Shown: positions 42,950-49,909 of the stretch, one piece after another
Layout: the number at the start of each line of letters is the position of its first letter
Numbering within the stretch: position 1 is the first letter of the stretch
Source of the DNA: an uncultured Eubacteriales bacterium
GTDB lineage: Bacteria > Bacillota > Clostridia > Oscillospirales > Acutalibacteraceae
DNA length: 64,000 bases
Direction of reading: 5' to 3'
Assembly (NCBI GenBank): GCA_900316455.1
Contig: ONCX01000002.1
Location: 37,270 to 101,269 of the forward strand
The notes under the pieces: generated by a model
Database searches by the model: none
Told to the model about the DNA's origin: nothing
What the model saw: only the letters and a program-made list of their open reading frames with translations
Program-made: the position numbers and the translations under genes

Positions 42950-45280
42950 ATGGCGTCCGTAACCATTCTGCCCGAGCATTACATCAACCGTGAACTGAGC
43001 TGGCTGGAATTCAACCACCGCGTTATGATGCAGGCTGTGGCGGATGAAAATCCCGTATTTGAAAGAATTAAATTTCTGTCTATCGTCACATCTAACCTTG
43101 ACGAATTTTTTATGGTGCGCGTTGCCTCCATACGCGACCAGCTCCGCGCAAAATACGACGCGGTAGATCCCGCCGGCATGACTCCGAAACAGCAGCTTAT
43201 CGCAATAAGCGAACGCACGCACGAGCTTTGCGAAATGGAATATTCCATCTACCACAAGTCGATACTTCCGGAGCTGCGTTCAAACGGAATTTCCATAATT
43301 CACGCCGATTCTCTGATGGACGAACAGGTACGCTTCTGCAAGAGCCTGTTTGACAACGCGATATATCCCGTGCTTACTCCGCTTGCCGTGGATAGAAGTC
43401 ACCCGTTCCCGCTGATACTCAACAAGAGTCTGAATATAGGCGTGCTGCTCGACTGCGGCGCGGATAAGCCTGTGTTTGCCACAGTGCAGGTTCCGGATAA
43501 TCTCCAGCGCCTTATCAAGCTGCCGTCCGAGCAGGGATACATATTCATTCCCATTGAAGAAATAATAAAAATGAATATAGCAAAGCTGTTTTCGGGCTAC
43601 AATGTCATAGACTGCGTTCCCTACCGCATAACCCGCAACGGGGATCTCTCGTTTGACGAGGAGGAAGCCATAGATCTTCTCAGCGAGATAAAGAATTCTC
43701 TCAAGGCACGCAAGCGCGGTTCTGTAATACGTCTTGAGATTGCCCGCGGAGCCAATCCCAAAATGCTCAAATTCCTGCAGAAAAAGCTGGAAATAGAAAA
43801 GCGCGATATTTATGAGATAAACGGTCCCATCAATCTTTCGTTCCTTGTCAAACAACTTTATTCGCTGCCTGGCTTTGATCATCTCAAGGACAGAAGCTTC
43901 ACCCCGAAGATATGCCGCGAGCTGCTCACAAACGAGAGTATTTTCAGCGTGATATCCCGCAAGGATATTCTCATGTACCACCCCTATGACAGCTTTGATC
44001 CCGTGGTTCGTCTGCTCGACGAGGCAGCCGACGATCCCGACGTGCTGGCGATAAAGCAGACGCTCTACCGCGTTTCCAACAACAGCCCCATAGTCGCCGC
44101 GCTTGAACGCGCCGCGGACAAGGGCAAGCAGGTCACCGCGCTTGTGGAGGTCAAGGCGCGCTTCGATGAGGAAAACAATATCGAATTCGGCGAACAGCTC
44201 TCCCGAATGGGCGCTCATGTCATTTACGGCGTTGCGGGATTAAAGACACATTCCAAGATAACCCTGATAGTACGCCGCGAGGCAGACGGCATCAAGCGTT
44301 ATCTCCACCTCGGCACGGGCAATTACAACGATGTGACGGCGCGTATATACACAGACTATTCGCTTCTGACAGCCGACCGTCAGCTCGGCGAGGACGCGAC
44401 GGTTTTCTTCAATTCCATTACGGGCTATTTCCGCGCTCCTGTCATGCAGAAGCTGATAATGGCTCCCCACGCCCTGAGACTTACATTCACCAACCTCATA
44501 CGCGCCGAGAAGAAGAAAGCGCGGGCAGGTCAGCCGGCGGCTATATTTGCAAAGATGAATTCGCTCGCCGATCCGGATATAGTGCGTGAGCTTTTCAAGG
44601 CTGCGGCTGCGGGAGTCAGGATAAGGCTCTTTGTGCGCGGAATATGCTGTCTGCGTCCGGGAATTCCGGGACTCAGCGAAAATATTGAGGTTCGTTCCGT
44701 CGTGGGACGGTTCCTCGAACACAGCCGCATATATCTTTTCGGCGCGGAGGGTACGGAACAGAAGCTTTATTTAAGCTCCGCCGACTGGATGACGCGAAAT
44801 CTTGATCACCGCGTGGAGCTGCTCTTCCCGATCGAGGACAAGGACGTATTCGCGCAGATCAAGAGTGACATCGACATATACTGGCGCGATACCGTTAAGG
44901 CTCGCAGACTCGGAAGCGACGGAGTTTATCACCGTATTTCAGGCGAGGATATAAACGCTCAGGAGACGCTTATCGACTATGACTTCAATATGGCTGACGA
45001 GGAACGTGCGGCGCACAATGAAGACAAGGTGCTATATCATTCCGAGCTTGAGGAAGGCTATGAGGATGGTATCAGCGACGATTACGATGAGCCCTTAGCT
45101 TATGATGAATATCACGACGGCGCGGACGATGAGGACGACGATGATGACGAGATCGGAAGAGGCGTGCCTTTGGGCGGAAAATACGGCGAATACAATTACA
45201 GGTACGAATACGGATATATCGACTCTGACGATGACGACAACTATGATGACGATGATGACGACGACGGAGGAGTTAATTAA
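42950..45280 (+). CDS. ppk1: polyphosphate kinase 1 with an acidic C-terminal tail
   Basis: Ppk1 reversibly polymerises phosphate from ATP into polyphosphate. The four usual domains are visible: the N-terminal NRELSWLEFNHRV, the head domain, and two phospholipase D-like catalytic domains with GLKTHSK (the autophosphorylated His region) and LEHSRIY. The core ends near residue 667. A tail of about 109 residues follows, made mostly of Asp, Glu, Tyr and Gly with long Asp runs, which standard Ppk1 (about 690 aa) lacks. It could bind metal ions or tune enzyme activity. The ATG follows AGAAGGAGCTGC. It is monocistronic, with its own promoter and terminator. Confidence 0.93.
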   Translation: MASVTILPEHYINRELSWLEFNHRVMMQAVADENPVFERIKFLSIVTSNLDEFFMVRVASIRDQLRAKYDAVDPAGMTPKQQLIAISERTHELCEMEYSIYHKSILPELRSNGISIIHADSLMDEQVRFCKSLFDNAIYPVLTPLAVDRSHPFPLILNKSLNIGVLLDCGADKPVFATVQVPDNLQRLIKLPSEQGYIFIPIEEIIKMNIAKLFSGYNVIDCVPYRITRNGDLSFDEEEAIDLLSEIKNSLKARKRGSVIRLEIARGANPKMLKFLQKKLEIEKRDIYEINGPINLSFLVKQLYSLPGFDHLKDRSFTPKICRELLTNESIFSVISRKDILMYHPYDSFDPVVRLLDEAADDPDVLAIKQTLYRVSNNSPIVAALERAADKGKQVTALVEVKARFDEENNIEFGEQLSRMGAHVIYGVAGLKTHSKITLIVRREADGIKRYLHLGTGNYNDVTARIYTDYSLLTADRQLGEDATVFFNSITGYFRAPVMQKLIMAPHALRLTFTNLIRAEKKKARAGQPAAIFAKMNSLADPDIVRELFKAAAAGVRIRLFVRGICCLRPGIPGLSENIEVRSVVGRFLEHSRIYLFGAEGTEQKLYLSSADWMTRNLDHRVELLFPIEDKDVFAQIKSDIDIYWRDTVKARRLGSDGVYHRISGEDINAQETLIDYDFNMADEERAAHNEDKVLYHSELEEGYEDGISDDYDEPLAYDEYHDGADDEDDDDDEIGRGVPLGGKYGEYNYRYEYGYIDSDDDDNYDDDDDDDGGVN

Positions 45281-45292
45281 TCCTGATTAAAG

Positions 45293-45326
45293 AAATAACC
45301 GCCCGGTTTTCCGAGCGGTTATTTTT
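45293..45326 (+). terminator. terminator of ppk1
   Basis: AAATAACCGC-CCGG-TTTT-CCGA-GCGGTTATTT forms a compact hairpin with a T run, 12 nt after the stop. Confidence 0.88.
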
Positions 45327-45376
45327 GAAGGAACTGTCGTTATTTATCGGCAACAAAAAAGGAGCTGACGGTAAAA

Positions 45377-45751
45377 ATGCGGGACCGCATTTCAGTCAAA
45401 AATTTAAAGGTTTACGCGTATCACGGCGTTCTGCCTGAGGAAAAGCGCAAAGGGCAGTACTTTTATCTGGACATAGACCTTTACGGCGATTATCTCATTC
45501 CGTGTATTAACGACAGAGTTGAGGACACGGTGAATTACGACGAGGTATGCAATTGCGCTTACAAGGCTATGACGGATAATTCATTTAATCTTATCGAAAG
45601 TGCGGCTCAGGTGGTATGCGAATCTATACTAAAGGAATTTGAACGTGTTGACGAGGTTGAAATTACCTTAAAAAAACCGCAGGCGCCGGTAAAGTGCGAT
45701 ATTGAATACGCAGCCGTTACCATACGGCGTGGGAGGGAGTATTACAGATGA
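45377..45751 (+). CDS. folB: dihydroneopterin aldolase
   Basis: FolB cleaves 7,8-dihydroneopterin to 6-hydroxymethyl-dihydropterin in folate synthesis. Motifs are the YHGVLPEEK start (catalytic Glu), YDEV, NLIESAAQ and a C-terminal KKPQAPV, where the Lys is the conserved catalytic residue. 124 residues, the standard length. It overlaps folK by four bases. No folP or folE is present here. Confidence 0.93.
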   Translation: MRDRISVKNLKVYAYHGVLPEEKRKGQYFYLDIDLYGDYLIPCINDRVEDTVNYDEVCNCAYKAMTDNSFNLIESAAQVVCESILKEFERVDEVEITLKKPQAPVKCDIEYAAVTIRRGREYYR

Positions 45752-46248
45752 AAGCGGTTTTAGGCTTTGGGGGCAATCTGGGCGTGCCTCTCGAAAATAT
45801 CCGCTCCGCTCTGACGGCGGTTTCAAATCTTTGCGGCACGCGGCTGCTTCGTCTCTCGCGGTATTACCTCAGCGAAGCTGTGGAGGTGAGCGAAGCCCAG
45901 CCTTCATATATCAACTGTGCCGCCGAAATCGAAACGGAGCTTTCTCCCCACGCGCTTCTCGGCGCTTGTCTTGGCATTGAGTCCGCTCTCGGAAGAACGC
46001 GCCCGGGGTATAAATCTCCGCGCACGGTTGACATTGACCTGCTGCTTTATGAAGGCGTGAGTCTTGAATCAAAAGAGCTTACTGTACCGCACCCTGGAAT
46101 TCTGCGCCGCGCATTCGTGCTTCTTCCCCTGAGCGACCTATACCCGAACGCCTCGGCGCTTGGATTGGACTATTCGTGTGCAATAAAAGATGTATCAGGT
46201 CAGAGCATTGAATTATTCATACCTGACGATCTTACAATGGAATTATAG
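45748..46248 (+). CDS. folK: 2-amino-4-hydroxy-6-hydroxymethyldihydropteridine diphosphokinase
   Basis: HPPK transfers pyrophosphate from ATP to the pterin made by FolB. It has FGGNLG (phosphate loop), LGRTRPGYKSPRTVDIDLLLYE (metal-binding Asp pair and catalytic loop) and the PHPGILRRAFVLLPL region. 166 residues, normal length. Translation is coupled to folB (ATGA overlap). Confidence 0.93.
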   Translation: MKAVLGFGGNLGVPLENIRSALTAVSNLCGTRLLRLSRYYLSEAVEVSEAQPSYINCAAEIETELSPHALLGACLGIESALGRTRPGYKSPRTVDIDLLLYEGVSLESKELTVPHPGILRRAFVLLPLSDLYPNASALGLDYSCAIKDVSGQSIELFIPDDLTMEL

Positions 46249-46320
46249 CGCAAATTGACGTAAGTCCGAGGTATCAACCACTAATTGATATATACGGCAT
46301 GAATAATTTATACTAAAAAC

Positions 46321-46349
46321 TTGCAAAACAGGCGACTGAGTGGTATAAT
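46321..46349 (+). promoter_or_regulatory. promoter of ilvE
   Basis: TTGCAA, a 17-nt spacer and TATAAT with a TGG extension. The transcript would have an ~85-nt leader with alternative base-pairing (see findings). Confidence 0.78.
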
Positions 46350-46439
46350 TTAATTTAAACAGCGAATTTATCAGCTTTTGTGCTGTCAATAATTCGTTTA
46401 TCCGATGGAGATTAATAATTTTGAGGAGTGTTTCTTAGT

Positions 46440-47507
46440 ATGGAAGAAATCAAGGTTCAGCTTACGACCAACCCCAAGCAGAAGCCCGCAGACGAAAGCA
46501 AATTGGGCTTTGGCAAGATATTTACCGATCATATGTTCGTTATGGATTACAGCGACGGACACTGGCATGATCCCCGCATAGTACCCTATGGTCCTCTTGA
46601 TCTCACCCCCGCCTGCATGTGCCTGCACTACAGCCAGGAGGTCTTTGAGGGTATGAAGGCTTACCGCGGCGTGGACGGTAAGATCAGACTCTTCCGTCCC
46701 GATCAGAACTTTGCGCGTCTCAACAATTCATGCGACCGTCTGAGCATTCCGCTCATCGATGAGGAGCTTTCCGAGAAGGCTCTGGAAATGCTTGTTGACA
46801 TAGACAGCGACTGGGTTCCCCATACCGACGGCGCTTCGCTCTACATCCGCCCGTTCATTATCGGCACAGAGGACGCTCTCGGCGCTCATACCTCTACAGA
46901 GTACAAGTACATCATCATTATGAGCCCCTCAGGTTCATACTATGCAGGCGGTCTGGCTCCCGTTAAGATTTATGTTGAGACAAAATATGTCCGCGCTGTC
47001 ATCGGCGGTACAGGCTACGCAAAGACAGGCGGCAACTATGCCGCTTCCCTCAAGGCGCAGGACATCGCTGCAGAGCAGGGCTACAGCCAGGTTCTCTGGC
47101 TGGACGGCGTGGAGCGCAAGTACATCGAGGAAGTCGGCGCAATGAATGTCTTCTTCGTTCTCGGCGACGAGATTGTAACCCCTGTACTGCGCGGTTCCAT
47201 TCTCCCGGGTATTACCAGAAAGTCGGTCATCGAGGTCCTCAAGCACATGGGCTACAAGGTCTCTGAGCGTCTTATTACTGTTGAAGAGCTTATCGAAGCC
47301 AACGCTAAGGGCGAATTCAAGGAGATGTTCGGCACAGGCACAGCGGCTGTTATTTCTCCTGTCGGCGAACTCAAGTGCGGCGATACGATCATTCCCATCA
47401 ACAACGGCGAGATCGGCGAGATTTCACAGATGCTCTACGACAAGATCACCGGTATGCAGTTCGGCAAGATTCCGGACGAATTTGGTTGGACTGTCGAGGT
47501 AAAGTAA
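46440..47507 (+). CDS. ilvE: branched-chain amino acid aminotransferase
   Basis: A fold-type IV PLP enzyme that transfers amino groups between glutamate and branched-chain keto acids. Landmarks are YSQEVFEGMKAYRG near the N-terminus, KTGGNYAASLKAQ (around the PLP Lys region), LDGVERKYIEEVGAMN and the C-terminal FGTGTAAVISPVG. 355 residues from ATG 46440, 11 nt after GAGGAG; an in-frame GTG lies inside that site. It is the ~355-residue BCAT type II. Its base composition is more codon-optimised (many C-ending codons) than its neighbours, in line with high expression. Confidence 0.94.
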   Translation: MEEIKVQLTTNPKQKPADESKLGFGKIFTDHMFVMDYSDGHWHDPRIVPYGPLDLTPACMCLHYSQEVFEGMKAYRGVDGKIRLFRPDQNFARLNNSCDRLSIPLIDEELSEKALEMLVDIDSDWVPHTDGASLYIRPFIIGTEDALGAHTSTEYKYIIIMSPSGSYYAGGLAPVKIYVETKYVRAVIGGTGYAKTGGNYAASLKAQDIAAEQGYSQVLWLDGVERKYIEEVGAMNVFFVLGDEIVTPVLRGSILPGITRKSVIEVLKHMGYKVSERLITVEELIEANAKGEFKEMFGTGTAAVISPVGELKCGDTIIPINNGEIGEISQMLYDKITGMQFGKIPDEFGWTVEVK

Positions 47508-47647
47508 TAGTCTGACCGGACGTTATATTCTAAGAGCCTGTTTAGATTCTCGGAGCATGCGTCATGCGCCGTAAGATTTTTCGCCAGATGCAGCCAAAAC
47601 CGCAGGCAATACTTTGTGTATTAACGTTTTGGTAAAATAGTTTTCAG

Positions 47648-47693
47648 ATTCCACACCGTTCTTACATCTGAATTACGGTGTGGAATTTGTTAT
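47648..47693 (+). terminator. probable terminator after ilvE
   Basis: ATTCCACACCGT pairs perfectly with ACGGTGTGGAAT, followed by TTGTT, 140 nt past the stop. The T tract is short. Confidence 0.6.
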
Positions 47694-47736
47694 ACATGGC
47701 TTTAAATAATTTTTTATTCAAAGTGAGTGTAGCTAT

Positions 47737-48288
47737 ATGAAATTTATCAATAAATATTTATTTCCTCCGCTGATGGGATTTAACGCCTCGGCAATTTCGG
47801 TTGCACTGTGTCTCATTATTTTTGAATACTCGGATTTCCTTGTTTCAAATAAGTCCTTACAGAGCTTTATTGACGGCAATTCCCTCATGCTGCCGTTGAT
47901 GCTTACCGTTTCCACGTTTTTCTTATACGCTGCCATGCTTCTTCTTCGCAAGCTTCACGAAAGGCATATGAACAAGATCGGGCTGGAGAAGCTGGGAGAC
48001 GCTAAATTCAACTCTCTTTTCATGCTCGGAGCGATTATTGCTGCGGTTGTCGTGCTTTCGCTCGCGTTTGCAACCGATTGGATCGGCGCGACGCTGCTTG
48101 TGATGGTTGCATACATAATAATTTGCAATTTATTGGTAAGTCTCTCTTTTATTGTACTTATGTGGTTTGTAAGACTTATCCTGAAGCTGATTGGAAAGGA
48201 CAGGGATTTTCTCAATACGCTGAAATGTCAGCTACCGCTTTCTCTGGTTTATTTTACAATTGTCTTTATGCTGCTGCTTACTATGTAA
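47737..48288 (+). CDS. small polytopic membrane protein (183 aa)
   Basis: Four hydrophobic helices (about 18-35, 50-70, 93-140 as two, 160-180) with basic loops (RKLHERHMNK, KLIGKDRD). No conserved family is recognised. The ATG follows AGTGAGTGTAGCT, an acceptable ribosome-binding site. It is flanked by terminators, so it is a single-gene transcript. Confidence 0.7.
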   Translation: MKFINKYLFPPLMGFNASAISVALCLIIFEYSDFLVSNKSLQSFIDGNSLMLPLMLTVSTFFLYAAMLLLRKLHERHMNKIGLEKLGDAKFNSLFMLGAIIAAVVVLSLAFATDWIGATLLVMVAYIIICNLLVSLSFIVLMWFVRLILKLIGKDRDFLNTLKCQLPLSLVYFTIVFMLLLTM

Positions 48289-48290
48289 TG

Positions 48291-48349
48291 AAAACGGACA
48301 GACCGTTTTTCTCACCTGAAAAGGTTTGAAACGGTGCTGTCCGTTTTTT
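48291..48349 (+). terminator. terminator after the small membrane protein
   Basis: AAAACGGACAG pairs with CTGTCCGTTTT, with an inner ACCGTTT/AAACGGT stem and a final T run. Confidence 0.88.
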
Positions 48350-48401
48350 GGCATGTTTCCGTATTGCGATGTTTATATGAATTATTTACCGGAAAAATTC
48401 A

Positions 48402-48728
48402 TTATCGCATGGAAGCCGGCGTGCGGGTGGTCGTTGTAGTGGTCATGGCGCTCATTGTGGTGGAGGTTGTGGAATTGTTTGTCATACCGTCGTCGAGATT
48501 ATCCAGACCGCGCTGTATGCGGTCGGCGCCTCTTTCTATTGCGTTTCCCGCGTCGTCGATCACATCGCCTGCGCCGTTAAGGGCATTCCGACCGTTGGAG
48601 CCGTCGTAAATGCCGTTTTCGTTCATGCCGTTGGAGACTTTATTGCCGTCGCTCATGCCGCAGCTTACGGGAAGAACCATAAGCATAAGCGCCGCAGCGA
48701 CAGAAATTATGCGGATTTTTCTTTTCAT
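48402..48728 (-). CDS. small putative lipoprotein (108 aa)
   Basis: The N-terminal hydrophobic segment ends in VLPVSCGM, a plausible though imperfect lipobox. The mature part contains GDVIDDAGNAIERGADRIQRGLDNLDDGM, a helical repeat seen in spore- or envelope-linked small lipoproteins, and then a Thr/Ser/Met-rich tail. The start is an ATG after AAGGGACGG. Function unknown. Confidence 0.65.
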   Translation of the reverse strand: MKRKIRIISVAAALMLMVLPVSCGMSDGNKVSNGMNENGIYDGSNGRNALNGAGDVIDDAGNAIERGADRIQRGLDNLDDGMTNNSTTSTTMSAMTTTTTTRTPASMR

Positions 48729-48937
48729 TGTCGTACCGTCCCTTGCAGTTGATACCGGGTAATTTTATTTACGGCTGATGATTGCTGTCGCGCCGAATTA
48801 AAATTCCCGTAATATTTTTATCCTTAACTCATTAATAATTCAGCCGGATCGCATGCAATATATGACGCGTCCGGCATTTTTTGCTTTTTGTTATCGAGAC
48901 TCCGAAATATAAAGAAATACTCCACTGCCTGTTAAAA

Positions 48938-49262
48938 AACTCGGTGGAAAACATGTTTAAAATTTGTCATTTATGTGAAATCAGAAGACGTTTTTTGTAA
49001 AATGTTTCAATTTAATTACTTCAAAAACATTCGATATTACAATCAGTATACAGTAAACACGCAAATGGGAAAAGGCTGTGGAGAGCTGTGGAATATTACA
49101 CTTTAAGAAATTTCGGTGGAAAACTCGGTGGAAATCGGGGAAAACCTTGCGTTTCCCGCCGGATTTCAACGCCTGATTTGTAATACAAATTGTAATTCCA
49201 CAGTTTTTAACTCTTTTAACAGACTTTTCCACTGAATTTATGTGGAAAACAGTTTTCCACAA
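48938..49262. repeat. cluster of TTTTCCAC / GTGGAAAA motifs (DnaA-box-like)
   Basis: Eight exact GTGGAA/TTCCAC cores occur here: 48944, 49088, 49116, 49128 (GTGGAA) and 49196, 49227 and 49255 (TTCCAC), plus 49242 (GTGGAA). TCGGTGGAAA occurs three times. The last two cores form a perfect 21-bp palindrome at 49241-49261 (TGTGGAAAAC-A-GTTTTCCACA). TTTTCCACA differs by one base from the DnaA box TTATCCACA. The spacer 48729-49398 is otherwise without a credible gene. Confidence 0.7.
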
Positions 49263-49398
49263 TTTCACGCCTGTTATTACTTATAGTTTATTATTTGTTG
49301 TGAACAGGCGGTAATGCATATTTTTTGTATTTTCCGCAAATAATATCTTGTAGACAATTCTATTTTTTTTAACTGCTTGTCAAAGGGGTATGATATAT

Positions 49399-49761
49399 AT
49401 GATAAAGGGAGTAGGAAAATATGCCGTAGAGGTGGAAAGCGTTGACAGTGAATTTTTTGAGCGTGTGATATGCTTTGTGCGTCCTCAGTACGCCTGCGGC
49501 AGCGCGCTCGATCTCCACCGCGAAGCTGCGCGTATGGCGGAGGATCTCAGCGCGGAGGTTGAGGACGCGCAGCACGGTCCAAGGCATGTGCTGAGAGTAA
49601 ATCCAGAACGTCCCCGCTCCCGGCAGGAAAAGCGTGCGCGGCAGTATTCGCAGTCTGATTTTCCGGAATCCCGAACCAGAAGCGGCGGCAGTCTGCTCCC
49701 GCTGCTCCTTTCGGCAGGCGGAGGTGCGGCGGCGGCTATCCTGATAATAACATTATTCTGA
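49399..49761 (+). CDS. small protein with C-terminal membrane anchor (120 aa)
   Basis: The N-terminal ~45 residues are structured (KYAVEVESVDSEFFERVICFVRP). A Glu/Arg-rich, probably disordered basic linker follows (about 55-95), and then one C-terminal hydrophobic helix (PLLLSAGGGAAAAILIITLF), so the protein is tail-anchored. I start at ATG 49399; the ATG at 49390 sits too close to the AAAGGGG site. It lies just past the GTGGAA-motif cluster. I recognise no family. Confidence 0.65.
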   Translation: MIKGVGKYAVEVESVDSEFFERVICFVRPQYACGSALDLHREAARMAEDLSAEVEDAQHGPRHVLRVNPERPRSRQEKRARQYSQSDFPESRTRSGGSLLPLLLSAGGGAAAAILIITLF

Positions 49762-49840
49762 ATATGATTTAGTAATATATTCAATATAATTTACAATTAG
49801 TATAATAGTTGCGGTCAGTATTAAAACATTTGCTCACAAC

Positions 49841-49877
49841 AAAAAAACCTTCCCCGTTAAGTCGAAGAAGGTTTTTT
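49841..49877 (-). terminator. terminator of pnp
   Basis: AAAAAACCTTC and GAAGGTTTTTT form a symmetrical hairpin that terminates on either strand, 33 nt past the pnp stop. Confidence 0.88.
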
Positions 49878-49909
49878 CTGTATTATTTAGTTTATCAATG
49901 AGTTAATGA

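Noticed and set aside
43280-44218. A 312-codon frame on the minus strand
   Set aside because: Antisense to the conserved core of ppk1.
48938-49262. Chromosomal replication origin
   Set aside because: DnaA-box-like motifs are dense, but dnaA, dnaN, rpmH and an AT-rich unwinding stretch flanked by them are all missing, so oriC is not supported.
48981-49268. A 95-codon minus-strand frame across the GTGGAA cluster
   Set aside because: The Phe/His/Val-rich peptide arises from the repeated TTTTCCAC motif; no start signal.
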